Below, one piece after another: positions 8,784-18,766 of a stretch of 38,802 bases of DNA; the first letter of the stretch is position 1, and each line of letters starts with the position of its first letter. The notes beneath the pieces were generated by a model. That model did no database searches, was not told the DNA's origin, and saw nothing but the letters and a program-made list of their open reading frames with translations. The stretch is from an uncultured Flavihumibacter sp. (lineage in GTDB: Bacteria; Bacteroidota; Bacteroidia; Chitinophagales; Chitinophagaceae): contig CAMLRX010000036.1 in the NCBI GenBank assembly GCA_946482545.1, forward strand, positions 1-38,802, in the 5' to 3' direction. Made by a program: the position numbers and the translations under genes.

Positions 8784-10043
8784 ATGAAAACTATGAACAC
8801 TGTTAAGAGAACATTTACTGAAGACTGGGTGGCAGTGGTTGGCGGACTTGCACTTATTGTGGCGGTATTGATCGGCTTCAGGCCGGCTTCGCCGGCATTC
8901 GGATGGAAAGATGCGACAGGTTTATCAGGACTACTCACAGATCCCGTTCTGTGGATGCAGTTGGGTGTTTTTCTGGTGGTATTCCTTGCAATGGCCATTC
9001 TTTTCGCTGTGCTGCTTGGAAAGCCGATGGTTGGGGCTGTGAGGTCCATTATTATTGTGTTTGCACTTACCGTGGTAGCGCTTTTGCTTGCCGGGAACAA
9101 GACCATGAAATCTTTCAACCTGGAAGCGGTTATATTCAGTTTGTTGATCGGCCTAGCTATCGGTAACTGCTTTAAAGTGCCCGCCTGGTTGAAAAATGGG
9201 CTGTTTACTGAGCTTTGGGTAAAAACAGGCGTGGTGATGCTCGGTACTTCTATCATTTTTTCGGATGTGTTGAAAGCTGGTGGACTCGGCCTTTTACAGG
9301 CATTGGCCGTAGTAGTGTCGGTATGGTACTTCGCGTTCTGGCTTTGCCGTAAACTAAAAATCGATGAGGAGATGGGCATCATGATTTCCAGTGCCGTCTC
9401 CATATGTGGCGTTTCTGCTGCGATAGCCACTGCCGGCGCCATCAGGGGTGACCATAAAAAACTTTCGTATGTGATATCGCTGGTATTGATCACCGCGATC
9501 CCGATGATGATTGGTATGCCCTACCTGGCCCACTGGATGGGGCTTTCGCAGGAAGTGACGGGCGCATGGCTGGGTGGAAGCATTGATACCACGGGAGCGG
9601 TAGTGGCATCGGGAACATTGGTGGGGGAAGACGCATTAAAAATCAGCACCATTGTGAAGTTTTCGCAGAATGTATTGCTCGGGCTGGCGGCTTTTGCCAT
9701 ATCCGTGTACTGGAGTTATAAAGGCAGGGCCGATAAGCTGGAAGAAGGGAAGCCTGCGGCGAAAGTGATCTGGGAGCGGTTCCCGAAATTCGTGATCGGT
9801 TTTGTGGGTGCATCGTTACTCTTTTCTTTCCTGTTGTCGCCTACTGTGGTGGCAGCGGTAAAAGAACCGGTGAAACAATTACAGGGCTGGTGGTTCGCGT
9901 TGGCATTTACCGGCATCGGGCTGGAAACAAGGTTCCGCGACTTGTTCACGGAAGGTAACCGGAAACCTATGCTCGCCTTTCTCGGCGCACAGTTGTTCAA
10001 TGTTATTGTCACGCTAATACTCGCCTGGTTTTTGTTCGGCTAA
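8784..10043 (+). CDS. YeiH-family putative sulfate exporter/permease
   Basis: Polytopic inner-membrane protein of the UPF0324/YeiH family (Cons_hypoth698), annotated as putative sulfate exporters; the substrate is not firmly known. The 419-residue protein has about ten hydrophobic segments. Family motifs are SLLIGLAIGNCF (about 113-124), VVMLGTSIIFSDVL, SSAVSICGVSAAIATAGAI (the conserved ICGxSA re-entrant-like segment) and LGGSIDTTGAVVASG, where the family shows a GxSIxxxxxVVAxG pattern. It is longer than E. coli YeiH (~350), with an extended N-terminus. The 191-bp upstream gap holds the preceding terminator and a GTCTA/TAGAC dyad (8681-8685, 8695-8699). No LysR regulator, the usual yeiH neighbour, is seen. 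Confidence 0.88.
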   Translation: MKTMNTVKRTFTEDWVAVVGGLALIVAVLIGFRPASPAFGWKDATGLSGLLTDPVLWMQLGVFLVVFLAMAILFAVLLGKPMVGAVRSIIIVFALTVVALLLAGNKTMKSFNLEAVIFSLLIGLAIGNCFKVPAWLKNGLFTELWVKTGVVMLGTSIIFSDVLKAGGLGLLQALAVVVSVWYFAFWLCRKLKIDEEMGIMISSAVSICGVSAAIATAGAIRGDHKKLSYVISLVLITAIPMMIGMPYLAHWMGLSQEVTGAWLGGSIDTTGAVVASGTLVGEDALKISTIVKFSQNVLLGLAAFAISVYWSYKGRADKLEEGKPAAKVIWERFPKFVIGFVGASLLFSFLLSPTVVAAVKEPVKQLQGWWFALAFTGIGLETRFRDLFTEGNRKPMLAFLGAQLFNVIVTLILAWFLFG

Positions 10044-10106
10044 AAAAATAGTAAAAAAATAACAACCGGTTTGGGGGATGGAAAGCGTTGACGTGCCATA
10101 AAGGAT

Positions 10107-11246
10107 ATGAACAGGGAAGAAATCAGTCAGTTGGCAGCGAAAGTTACGGACGGCACGGCTACCGATGCGGAGCTGGCGCTCTACAACCAGGTATGTGCTG
10201 GTTTCTATGCTTCCGGAACGGCAGCGCCGGGCGAGGAACGGGCAGGCGAAAGGCTGTCGCAACAACTTCGCGGGTACGTTAAACCTGTACGTACGCTGAA
10301 AATGACCTGGATGCGTTGGGCCGCAGCCGCTGTAGTTTTGGCCGTTGTAGCAGGAACCTGGTATGGCGTTTCCCGTAACGACAAAACGGATACGCCCGTT
10401 CCTGTAGCGGAAGTTCCTGTGGCGCCCGATGCCAATCCCGCAGGTGACATCGCCACACTTACGCTGGCAGACGGCTCCATTGTATCCCTCGATTCGGCGC
10501 TTTCAAGCGGAGTGGCCACAGTGGGTAACGTGCGCATCACCAATAATAATGGTGTGCTTTCTTACCAGTACGATGCCGCGCTCTTACCGGCGGCACCTGT
10601 TAAAGATATTCCTCAGAATACCATTACCACGCCACGAGGAGGCAAATACCAACTCCTGCTGCCAGATGGGACAAATGTTTGGTTGAACGCCTCTTCCAGC
10701 ATACGTTTCCCGGTTTTCTTCGCCGATAACAAGGATAGAAAAGTAGCCATTGAAGGAGAAGCTTATTTCGAAGTCGCCAAAGCTGGTACGCCATTTAAAG
10801 TACAGACGAAGGATTATGAAATTGAAGTGCTGGGAACACATTTCAACATAGATATGTACGAAGATGAACCCGTGAACGCGACCACACTGCTGGAAGGTTC
10901 CGTGAAAATACATTTCAAAAAAGGAACTTACCTCATGAAACCGGGCCAGCAAACCCGTACTTGGGATCAAAAATTCGTTACCGTTTTTTCAAATGTGAAT
11001 ACGGAAGAAGTAATGGCCTGGAAAAACGGACGCTTCTTTTTTAATGATACGGATTTCAAATCCATCATGCGCGAACTCGCCCGCTGGTACAATGTGGATG
11101 TGGCGTATGAAGGGAACATCAGCGATAAAAAATATACGGTGGACCTGTCGAGGAGTACTAAACTTTCCGACCTGCTTGAGATACTGAAAGTAAACGGTAT
11201 CCAGGCGGATTTCAATGGCCACCTTCTAACGGTCAAGAACCAATAA
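10107..11246 (+). CDS. FecR-family anti-sigma factor
   Basis: Inner-membrane anti-sigma factor that holds a cytoplasmic ECF sigma factor until the partner TonB-dependent transducer signals. Layout in 379 residues: a cytoplasmic helical sigma-binding domain (1-60), one membrane segment (about 68-87), a periplasmic linker, the FecR domain (about 172-268, TTPRGGKYQLLLPDGT to LEGSVKIHF) and the C-terminal DUF4974/STN-like domain (about 307-375). A purine-rich AAAGGA lies just before ATG 10107. Two TAAAAAAATA copies (10041-10050, 10052-10061) and a TTTG (10070-10073) lie upstream, but no TAnnTTTG box follows, consistent with an alternative-sigma promoter (inference). The STN-type SusC follows; the likely sigma partner is at the far end of the cluster. 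Confidence 0.95.
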   Translation: MNREEISQLAAKVTDGTATDAELALYNQVCAGFYASGTAAPGEERAGERLSQQLRGYVKPVRTLKMTWMRWAAAAVVLAVVAGTWYGVSRNDKTDTPVPVAEVPVAPDANPAGDIATLTLADGSIVSLDSALSSGVATVGNVRITNNNGVLSYQYDAALLPAAPVKDIPQNTITTPRGGKYQLLLPDGTNVWLNASSSIRFPVFFADNKDRKVAIEGEAYFEVAKAGTPFKVQTKDYEIEVLGTHFNIDMYEDEPVNATTLLEGSVKIHFKKGTYLMKPGQQTRTWDQKFVTVFSNVNTEEVMAWKNGRFFFNDTDFKSIMRELARWYNVDVAYEGNISDKKYTVDLSRSTKLSDLLEILKVNGIQADFNGHLLTVKNQ

Positions 11247-11480
11247 ACCTGATCTGATCGTTGCTTGCAGGATGATAAGTTAGCTGCCAAACCTTAAAGC
11301 AAAGCCTTAACCTTCAAAATTTTTTCCACGGCGTTCTGAAAAAGAAACCGCCCCGGGGGCAACCGGAGCGGCGTAAAGTTCAGGCGGCCCGCCGATCCCG
11401 GAACTGAATCCGGATTATCGGACAAAGCTTGTATTCCGCTATTGCGGCCTGGTATTATTCAACCCAAACTCAACGAAGTT
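11247..11480 (+). promoter_or_regulatory. GC-rich structured leader of susC
   Basis: A 234-nt gap without an ORF. Bases 11341-11400 are about 70% G+C, well above the surroundings, and fold locally. CCGC-C-CCGG (11348-11356) pairs with CCGG-A-GCGG (11363-11371); GGCG/CGCC form a tight hairpin (11383-11393); CCGGA/TCCGG form a third (11398-11413). No T-run follows, so these are not simple terminators. The segment could be an mRNA leader controlling susC or the site of an internal promoter. No TAnnTTTG box was found in it. Confidence 0.45.
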
Positions 11481-14400
11481 ATGAATTTAAACGCTTCCCC
11501 CACAAAGCGACCTGGGGGGCTATTAACCAAAACACTGTTATGTAAAAGGACCATCTCCATTCAACCAGGAAAATGGCTCCGCACGCAAACAGCTACCAAA
11601 ATTGTGCTGGCGATGAAATTTACAGCCATCTTTTTATTCGCAGTATGCATGCAGGTTTCCGCCAAAACCTTTTCGCAGAACGTGTCCATCAAACAGAAGG
11701 GCATGTCGCTCGAAAATGTTTTCCGGGAAATAAAACGGCAGACCGGCTACGATTTCTGGGCCGACAGCAAACTTTTGAAGAATGCACCTAAAAAAGACCT
11801 CAACCTGTCGGATGTCAATTTCCGGGCAGCCATCCAGGAAAGCCTCGATGGAACCGGTTTATCTTACCGGATTGTTGGAAAGGTGATCGTAATCAAAGAA
11901 GCGGAAATCTCTGCTAAAGAATTTCGCGCCACTGTCAACACACCACAAATCACCGTAGAAGGAAGAGTGCTGGACGATAAAACCGGGGAGCCTGTTATCG
12001 GTGCCAGTGTAGTAATCAAAGGGATGAAGAAAGGTGTATCCACGGATGCCGCCGGTCGCTTCTCTATTACTGCCGACAAAGGATCAATCCTCGTCGTTTC
12101 TTTTGTTAGCTATCTCCCCAAAGAAATTGAAGTGAAAGATGGTGATGTGGTGACCGTTCGCCTGGAAGCGAGCCCTGCTTCCATGAAAGAACTCGTGATT
12201 ACCGGTGTGTTCTCCCGTAATAAACAGAACTACACAGGCGCTGCAAGTTCCTTCACCTCCGAAGACCTGGGTAAAGTTACCAACAGCAATGTACTGACCG
12301 CTTTAAAATCGCTGGACCCATCATTCCAGATACCACCTAATATTAACCTGGGTTCTAACCCCAACGCGCTGCCCGAAGTAACACTTCGAGGCGGCAACAG
12401 CCTGAATGACCTCAGTCGTTCAGGACAGGAGAACCCCTTCAATTATACCAACAGCGTCAATACGCCGCTCTTCATTCTGGATGGATTTGAAGTGTCACTT
12501 CAACGGATCAATGACCTTGATATGAACCGGATCGCCAGGGTGGACATTCTGAAAGATGCCGCCGCCACTTCCATCTATGGTTCCCGCGCAGCAAACGGAG
12601 TGATCGTTATTGAAACCATCCGGCCTAAAGAAGGTGAACTCCGCTTTACCTACAATGCCAATCTTGTGGTGGAAGCACCTGATCTTACAGGGTACAACCT
12701 GCTGAACGCAAGGGAAAAACTGGCCATTGAAAAAGAAGCGGGAGCATATAATTTCAGTTGGAACTTCCGCCAGGAAGAACTGGATATCATTTATGCTTCA
12801 AGACTGGCAGAAATTAACAAAGGTGTGAATACCGACTGGCTCGCAAAACCGCTGCGTTCCGGCGTGGGCACCAAACACAATATTTACCTGGAAGGTGGTT
12901 CCAATTCCGTGCTGTACGGCATCAACCTCACCTACGATCAGAAGAACGGGGTGATGAAAGGTTCCGACAGAAGGAATATTATGGGAAGTTCCTTTCTTTC
13001 CTACCGCATCAAAAACTTCCAGTTCCGCAACGACCTCTTAATAAGTTACAACAGAGCCAACAACTCGCCCTACGGCACTTTCCGGCAATATACGCAGTTG
13101 AATCCTTACTGGTCGCCGGTGAACGAAGATGGAACACAGAAGATATACCTGGAGTCCATCATCGATCCCAGAACAGGCACACGGCTTACCAATTTCGATT
13201 CCTACAATAACCTGGACGGACAAGTGGCAGGAAGAGCCGTGAACCCGCTTTACAACGCTTCGCTGAACGTGGTGGACCGCACCACCTACCGGAACCTGAC
13301 CAATAACTTCTTCACGCAATGGCAGGCGCTGCAATGGCTGCGTGTTACCGGTCGTTTTTCCTACCAGGAGCAGAACGATGAATCCGACAGGTTCCTGCCC
13401 GCGCAACACACTTCTTTCGTGTCCAGGCCTACTTTCGAAAAAGGTTCTTACACTAAAGGATATGGAAAAAGAACAAGCATGGAAGGCATGCTCACCGGCG
13501 ATGTGAACAAACGTTTCGAAGAACACATGGTCTACGCTACCCTGGGCCTTAACATACAGGAAACCAGGTACAGCACGGAATCTTTTATGGTGCAGGGCTT
13601 CCCCAATTCAAGACTGGACCAGCTTACCCTGGGCAACAGGTTCCCGGATGGCTCCAAACCTACCGGTACTGAAAGTTTGTCCAGGCTCAGCGGACTGCTC
13701 TCCAACTTCAGCTATGCTTACGATGACCGCTACCTGCTGGACCTGTCGTACAGGCTGGATGGTTCTTCGCAATTCGGTTCCGATAAACGTTTCGCACCAT
13801 TCTGGTCATCAGGAATTGGCTGGAACCTTCACAACGAAAAGATGTTTTCAGACCTGAACTACATCAACAGGCTGAAACTGCGTTATTCCTTCGGTTATAC
13901 CGGTTCACAGAACTTCGCGAGCTACCTGGGACTCACCACTGGTCAGTATTACACGGATCGCGATTACCGTGGCGTTATTGGTACGTACCTGCTGGGCTTC
14001 GGAAACAGTGCGCTGGTTTGGCAGAAAACACAGAAGAACAACTTCGGGGCAGATATCACCTTGTTTGATAAACTTGACATTACCGCGAACTATTTTGTGG
14101 AGAAAACAAAAGGAAGTATAGCCACCGTTTCTACCGCACCATCTTCAGGATTCAACTCGTACAGCGATAACATGGGAGATGTGGTGAGTAAAGGGCTGGA
14201 AGCGAACATCAGGTACACCATCTTCAGAAGCAACCGCGGGCGCGACAACTGGTCGGTATTTGCGAACCTGTTCCGCGTCACCAATACCATTGAGAAGGTT
14301 TCAAATACCATCGAAGCGATGAACAAACGTGCTGATACCACCAGGTCCAGTACGCCCATCATCCGTTACGCGGAGGGGCAAAGTACCACGGCCATTTGGG

Positions 14401-14987
14401 CGGTACAATCACTCGGGATCGATCCTGCTACAGGTGATGAACTGTTTCTTACCCGCGACGGAAAAATCACTTCTGTGTATTCCCCCCTCAACCAGGTGAT
14501 CGTAGGCGATACAAGAGCAGATATTGAAGGAACTTTCGGCACCAATTTCGAAAAGAAAGGCATTGGCGTGAACCTGTATTTCCGTTTCCGGTACGGCGGA
14601 CAAGCCTACAACCAAACCTTGATCGACAGGGTGGAGAATGTGAACGTAGGCCTTTATAATGTAGACAGAAGAGTGGCAGAAGAACGCTGGAAGCGTCCGG
14701 GAGACCAGGCTTTCTTTAAAGGATTGCTGGACCATGCCGGTTTCTCGATCAGTGAAAGAACCTTCGCGACCTCCCGTTTCGTACAGGACGATAATTTCCT
14801 GAGCTGCGAAAGCGCTTCTCTCTACTACCGCTTTTCGGATGCTTTCAATAAAAAGTTCCGTTTGCAGAATACCAGGGTCACACTTTTCAGCAACGAAGTA
14901 TTCTGGACATCTAGCATCCGCCGCGAACGCGGACTGGATTATCCGTTCAGCAGAAGCTTTACGTTGCAGTTCCAAACCACTTTCTAA
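11481..14987 (+). CDS. SusC/RagA-family TonB-dependent transporter with STN signalling domain
   Basis: Outer-membrane active transporter powered by TonB; with SusD it forms a lidded nutrient importer. Order in the 1168 residues: a long N-terminal leader with hydrophobic core MKFTAIFLFAVCMQVSA (45-61); an STN domain (about 67-140, typical SLENVFREIKRQTGYDF); a carboxypeptidase-regulatory-like beta domain (about 157-230, VEGRVLDDKTGEPVIGASV); a TonB-box-like KELVITG (about 236-242); a plug (about 250-395, with VDILKDAAATSIYGSRAANG); and the 22-strand barrel ending in FTLQFQTTF with the usual terminal Phe. STN presence means it can signal to FecR. I start at ATG 11481; the in-frame TTG at 11442 is unlikely. 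susD begins 17 nt after the stop. Confidence 0.96.
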   Translation: MNLNASPTKRPGGLLTKTLLCKRTISIQPGKWLRTQTATKIVLAMKFTAIFLFAVCMQVSAKTFSQNVSIKQKGMSLENVFREIKRQTGYDFWADSKLLKNAPKKDLNLSDVNFRAAIQESLDGTGLSYRIVGKVIVIKEAEISAKEFRATVNTPQITVEGRVLDDKTGEPVIGASVVIKGMKKGVSTDAAGRFSITADKGSILVVSFVSYLPKEIEVKDGDVVTVRLEASPASMKELVITGVFSRNKQNYTGAASSFTSEDLGKVTNSNVLTALKSLDPSFQIPPNINLGSNPNALPEVTLRGGNSLNDLSRSGQENPFNYTNSVNTPLFILDGFEVSLQRINDLDMNRIARVDILKDAAATSIYGSRAANGVIVIETIRPKEGELRFTYNANLVVEAPDLTGYNLLNAREKLAIEKEAGAYNFSWNFRQEELDIIYASRLAEINKGVNTDWLAKPLRSGVGTKHNIYLEGGSNSVLYGINLTYDQKNGVMKGSDRRNIMGSSFLSYRIKNFQFRNDLLISYNRANNSPYGTFRQYTQLNPYWSPVNEDGTQKIYLESIIDPRTGTRLTNFDSYNNLDGQVAGRAVNPLYNASLNVVDRTTYRNLTNNFFTQWQALQWLRVTGRFSYQEQNDESDRFLPAQHTSFVSRPTFEKGSYTKGYGKRTSMEGMLTGDVNKRFEEHMVYATLGLNIQETRYSTESFMVQGFPNSRLDQLTLGNRFPDGSKPTGTESLSRLSGLLSNFSYAYDDRYLLDLSYRLDGSSQFGSDKRFAPFWSSGIGWNLHNEKMFSDLNYINRLKLRYSFGYTGSQNFASYLGLTTGQYYTDRDYRGVIGTYLLGFGNSALVWQKTQKNNFGADITLFDKLDITANYFVEKTKGSIATVSTAPSSGFNSYSDNMGDVVSKGLEANIRYTIFRSNRGRDNWSVFANLFRVTNTIEKVSNTIEAMNKRADTTRSSTPIIRYAEGQSTTAIWAVQSLGIDPATGDELFLTRDGKITSVYSPLNQVIVGDTRADIEGTFGTNFEKKGIGVNLYFRFRYGGQAYNQTLIDRVENVNVGLYNVDRRVAEERWKRPGDQAFFKGLLDHAGFSISERTFATSRFVQDDNFLSCESASLYYRFSDAFNKKFRLQNTRVTLFSNEVFWTSSIRRERGLDYPFSRSFTLQFQTTF

Positions 14988-15004
14988 CCAAAGAACCAGA
15001 ACAA

Positions 15005-16489
15005 ATGCGTTTACATAAATCTATCATTATACTTTCTTCTTTCCTGGCCATGGCGGGACTGAATTCCTGCAAAAAGTGGCTGGAAGTAAATCCGCGTACG
15101 CAGATCAGGGAAGATGAACAATTCAGCAGCCAGCAGGGCTTTACAGAAGCGCTGTTCGGCGTGTATCAACTGCTGGCGAACCAGGACAGTTATGGCAGGA
15201 ACCTCAGTTATGGTTTCCTGGACGTGCTGGCACAACGGTACGAAAACAAAAGTAGTACTACTGCAAACGTGTATGGCCAAATTGCACGGTACAACTATTT
15301 ATCTACCACACCTACGAATGTGCCCGCAATAACCGATGGCATCTGGCAGGTCCAATATAAAGCCATTGCACAGGCGAATCTCATTCTGAAAAATGTGGAT
15401 GCAAAGAAAAATGTGCTGTCTACAGAGGCTTACGCGTTGGTAAAAGGGGAAGCGATGGCACTGCGCGGATTTCTTCACTTCGACCTGCTCAGGATGTATG
15501 CGCCCGCTTATCTTGAAGGCGCAAATGCAGCCGCGCCCGCTATTCCGTATCTCGAAGCGTTTACGGTTTCTCCGCAGGCCAGGCTTACGATAACCGAGGT
15601 GCTGGATAAATGCGAAGCTGATCTGAAAGCTGCCGATCAGATATTGTCTGCCTATCCTGATATAGATCAGATCGCGGACAACCAGGGTGCCACATCCCTT
15701 GACCTGCTTTCGATGTACAGACAGAACCACCTCAACAGTTGGGCCGTAAAAGGCATGCTGGCAAGGTTATACCTCTACAGCAATGAAAAGACCCTGGCGC
15801 TGGAATATGCTAAAAAGGTGATCGACAGCGGAAAATTCAGGTTCATTCTTCCTACAGAGATCAATGCGGATGCAGCCAATGTTGCGTCGGACCTCACGTT
15901 TACAAGAGAACATCTTTTTTCCGTACATGTGTCGGGGCTGAAATTGCAGGTGGATGCGGATTTGAAGAATACCTCCACAACAGGTGGCGAGGCAGCCGAT
16001 TTCTTTACAACACTTACGAAAGTAAACAACATGTACGAGGCTTCGGTGGCCGGATATGGCACAGATGTGCGGAAATATGAAGCTTCGCAGAATATGTGGT
16101 TTCGCGTGACCGATGCCGTTATCTATTCTAAAAAGTTCTACTCAGACAATGTCTCAAACGTTAAGCAACGGCTCATTCCTGTACTCCGCCTGCCGGAAAT
16201 GTATTATATCGCCGCAGAAGCAGCGCCCGCTACTGCCGATGGATACGCTTACCTGAACGAGGTGCGTAAAGCCAGGCTGCTTCCTGAACTGGCCACTACC
16301 GGGACTGCCGATCAACTTCATGCGGAGATACTGAAAGAATACCGCAAAGAGTTTGTGGGCGAGGGGCAACTCTGGTTCTATTACAAAAGAAGGAATACCG
16401 TTACCATCCCCGATGGTGTAGGCAATCCGATGAACGCTACCAAGTATGTGTTCCCGCTGCCAAACGCGGAAATTGAATTCGGTAAATAA
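15005..16489 (+). CDS. SusD/RagB-family outer-membrane lipoprotein
   Basis: Surface lipoprotein that forms the lid of the SusC barrel and binds the incoming ligand. The 494-residue protein has a signal peptide with lipobox LNSC and lipid Cys22 followed by KKWLEV, the usual SusD opening. The N-terminal SusD-like segment (TEALFGVYQLLA) and TPR helices around ALVKGEAMALRGFLHFDLLRMYAPAY are clear. The C-terminal RagB/SusD domain includes VLRLPEMYYIAAEA and EYRKEFVGEGQLWFYYKRR. It is translationally close to both neighbours (17 and 13 nt). Ligand type cannot be read from the sequence. Confidence 0.96.
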   Translation: MRLHKSIIILSSFLAMAGLNSCKKWLEVNPRTQIREDEQFSSQQGFTEALFGVYQLLANQDSYGRNLSYGFLDVLAQRYENKSSTTANVYGQIARYNYLSTTPTNVPAITDGIWQVQYKAIAQANLILKNVDAKKNVLSTEAYALVKGEAMALRGFLHFDLLRMYAPAYLEGANAAAPAIPYLEAFTVSPQARLTITEVLDKCEADLKAADQILSAYPDIDQIADNQGATSLDLLSMYRQNHLNSWAVKGMLARLYLYSNEKTLALEYAKKVIDSGKFRFILPTEINADAANVASDLTFTREHLFSVHVSGLKLQVDADLKNTSTTGGEAADFFTTLTKVNNMYEASVAGYGTDVRKYEASQNMWFRVTDAVIYSKKFYSDNVSNVKQRLIPVLRLPEMYYIAAEAAPATADGYAYLNEVRKARLLPELATTGTADQLHAEILKEYRKEFVGEGQLWFYYKRRNTVTIPDGVGNPMNATKYVFPLPNAEIEFGK

Positions 16490-16502
16490 CTAAAACGCAG
16501 CA

Positions 16503-17234
16503 ATGAAACAGTTAATAAAAATATTCCTTCCCCTGGCGGTTGTTGTCCTCGCGGCATCCTGCGCCAAGGATGACAGGCTGATGTATGAAGAAGACGCACG
16601 CGTATATTTTTACAAGAACGTACGCGGCTCACAAAGCAACGCTGATAGTATAGATTTCAGCTTTCAGTCACTTCCCGATACAGCCACCACGGATACCGTT
16701 TACCTCTGGATGAGAATCATGGGAACCGCCGTTCCCAAAGACCGTGTGATCAATATCGTGGCGGATAGTGGTCGCGCCGTAGCAGGATACCATTACAAAC
16801 TCGGTCCGCTGGTGATGCCCGCGAACGCCTATGAAACACAGATACCCGTTTATTTGTATCGCAAGCCAGGTTTGAAGGACAGCTTGGTCTCCGTAATGTT
16901 CTCCGTGCAGGAGTCGCCTGATTTTAAACCCGGATTTCCGGATAACCCAAGAACTGGTTACCGCTACGACAGGCTGCATTACAAGGTGAGCGTTACCGAT
17001 ATGCTATTGAAACCCACACTCTGGGAATCGGTATGGCTCGGGCTTTTTGGGGAATATTCAGTGGTGAAGTTTAAGTTTCTGATAAAGGTTACCGGTAGGG
17101 CAGACTGGAACAGTTTTCCTTTCCCCCAGGATCAGCGTTTCCTCGTACAAACGGCCAAACTGGCACTCCTGGAATACGAGGCGCTGAATGGTCCCATGTA
17201 CGATGAGAACAATAACATCGTGTTCTTTCCTTAA
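16503..17234 (+). CDS. DUF4843 domain-containing lipoprotein
   Basis: A 243-residue lipoprotein: signal peptide with lipobox AASC, lipid Cys20, then AKDD. Lys-Asp-Asp after the cysteine fits the lipoprotein export signal described in Bacteroidota for surface display. The rest is a beta-sandwich-like DUF4843 domain, with a conserved start (MYEEDARVYFYK) and a middle part resembling Calx-beta-like strands (AGYHYKLGPLVMPANAYETQIPVYLYR). The family almost always sits next to susC/susD and is thought to be an accessory surface subunit. From memory, the B. thetaiotaomicron BT2261-BT2264 peptide-transport complex has two such extra lipoproteins. The link to this protein is inference. Confidence 0.85.
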   Translation: MKQLIKIFLPLAVVVLAASCAKDDRLMYEEDARVYFYKNVRGSQSNADSIDFSFQSLPDTATTDTVYLWMRIMGTAVPKDRVINIVADSGRAVAGYHYKLGPLVMPANAYETQIPVYLYRKPGLKDSLVSVMFSVQESPDFKPGFPDNPRTGYRYDRLHYKVSVTDMLLKPTLWESVWLGLFGEYSVVKFKFLIKVTGRADWNSFPFPQDQRFLVQTAKLALLEYEALNGPMYDENNNIVFFP

Positions 17235-17251
17235 TCACTAAAACATTTGTA

Positions 17252-18757
17252 ATGAAATCTCATTTTCATAAAGGCGTATTGCTTATAACGGCGCTCTGCC
17301 TTGCATTGGCAGGATGTTATAAGGATGATTCCACCGAAGCACATATCCAGATCAACGAACTTAAATTAATGGATACGGCCGCATCAAAGAGGATCAATAT
17401 TCTTTTTAAAGACACCTTGAAACTGAAACCAACGCTTACGCAAGCGATGGGTGCAGATATGTCAAGACTGAAATTTGTTTGGAAAGTTTACGACAACTCG
17501 CCCACTCAATCTTATATCGTTCCATTCGACACTTTGGGATATGCACTAGAGTTGAAAGCCATTATCGATGCACCGTTTGTATTGGGTAACGATTACAGGG
17601 TTACGCTTAGTGCAACAGATACAGTGGCGCAAACCTCGGCGTTCATCTCTTACAATATCACGATAAACAACCTGTACGGACAAGGATTGATGGTGCTGGA
17701 AGATAAAGCTGGTATAGGAGATATCTCCTTTATTTTCCCTGATCAAAGTGTAGAGCATGGTCTGTACACGAAGTTGAATACCACACCTTTGGTTAAGCCC
17801 CGTAAGCTGGAGCTGACAACATTTGGTGTAACTGATGATATTTCGTCCTCCGGAAAAAGGTTGTACATCCTCGCCGAAAGCGGTAGTCAGGAGTACAACT
17901 ATACGACCATGACGAAGAAGTTTAATTTTGATGTACTCTTTTTCAATCCTCCGGCAGTAATGAATCCGCAGCGCATAACATGGGTAAGTAGTAGTTCAAA
18001 TGTAAATTCGCTGTCTGCATCACTTGGTGTAGTAATCAACAACGGGTGGGTTCATTCTAACCTGGTGGGTGGCTTCCCTGGTACCAAAAAATGGGGTGCT
18101 GCAACTGTTACCCCCGGCCAGAGCGGAAACCTGAATTACAGCCTCGCACCTTACATTGCCGGCGGCACCACTTATACGGCTGTGGTGTACGATAACCTGG
18201 GCAAACGTTTCTGGAGCGTGGGTGGAAACAACCTCGTGGCTTTTCCTTCAGGGGCCAGCACTGAGTTTGATATGAACAACGTGGGCATGGAAATGATATT
18301 TATGGATTCCGCCAGCGTGGTGCGCAATTACAATGCGGTAATGAAAGGCAGTGACGGCTTCCCTTATCTGCTCCGTTTTAGCACTGCGGCAACTCCCTCC
18401 ACTTTGGGGAAAGTGCAGATGAATGCTCCGGGGATTCTGTCGCTGAAAGCTGCCACAGGCGCAACGCTTACGCCGCATCTTTACTACAGTGGGGACAATG
18501 TGATCCGGAAGTATGAGACCACATCAAATACCACTACAGATGCTTATGCTTTTCCTGCTTCGGAACAAATCACTTTCATGAAATACCAGAAAGCCATTCC
18601 GAATGGAACCGGCTCCCGGATTATGGTGGCCACATGGAACGGTACGGAAGGCAAACTGTATTATTTCCCAACAACACTTACAGGCGACCTGGAACCGTAT
18701 TCCAACGTATTCACTGGTTTCGGAAAAATTGTGGATGCCGCATATAAAGTTCCTTAG
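17252..18757 (+). CDS. PKD-like family lipoprotein
   Basis: A 501-residue lipoprotein with signal peptide, lipobox ALAGC and lipid Cys22 followed by YKDD, again a surface-export-type sequence. The first ~130 mature residues look like a PKD/Ig-type domain (KFVWKVYDNSP, YRVTLSATDTVAQTSAFISYNITINN). The remainder (about 145-500) is beta-rich with repeated aromatic and Gly motifs, compatible with a propeller. The domain pair is typical of the PKD-like family encoded beside DUF4843 in SusCD loci. It is likely an accessory surface subunit of the importer. It starts 17 nt after the DUF4843 stop and ends just before a strong hairpin. Confidence 0.82.
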   Translation: MKSHFHKGVLLITALCLALAGCYKDDSTEAHIQINELKLMDTAASKRINILFKDTLKLKPTLTQAMGADMSRLKFVWKVYDNSPTQSYIVPFDTLGYALELKAIIDAPFVLGNDYRVTLSATDTVAQTSAFISYNITINNLYGQGLMVLEDKAGIGDISFIFPDQSVEHGLYTKLNTTPLVKPRKLELTTFGVTDDISSSGKRLYILAESGSQEYNYTTMTKKFNFDVLFFNPPAVMNPQRITWVSSSSNVNSLSASLGVVINNGWVHSNLVGGFPGTKKWGAATVTPGQSGNLNYSLAPYIAGGTTYTAVVYDNLGKRFWSVGGNNLVAFPSGASTEFDMNNVGMEMIFMDSASVVRNYNAVMKGSDGFPYLLRFSTAATPSTLGKVQMNAPGILSLKAATGATLTPHLYYSGDNVIRKYETTSNTTTDAYAFPASEQITFMKYQKAIPNGTGSRIMVATWNGTEGKLYYFPTTLTGDLEPYSNVFTGFGKIVDAAYKVP

Positions 18758-18766
18758 TAAAAACAA

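Noticed and set aside
8765..9493. Open frame of 242 codons on the minus strand
   Set aside because: Antisense to the YeiH-family gene; its Ser/Thr/Pro-rich translation reflects the complement of hydrophobic membrane codons.
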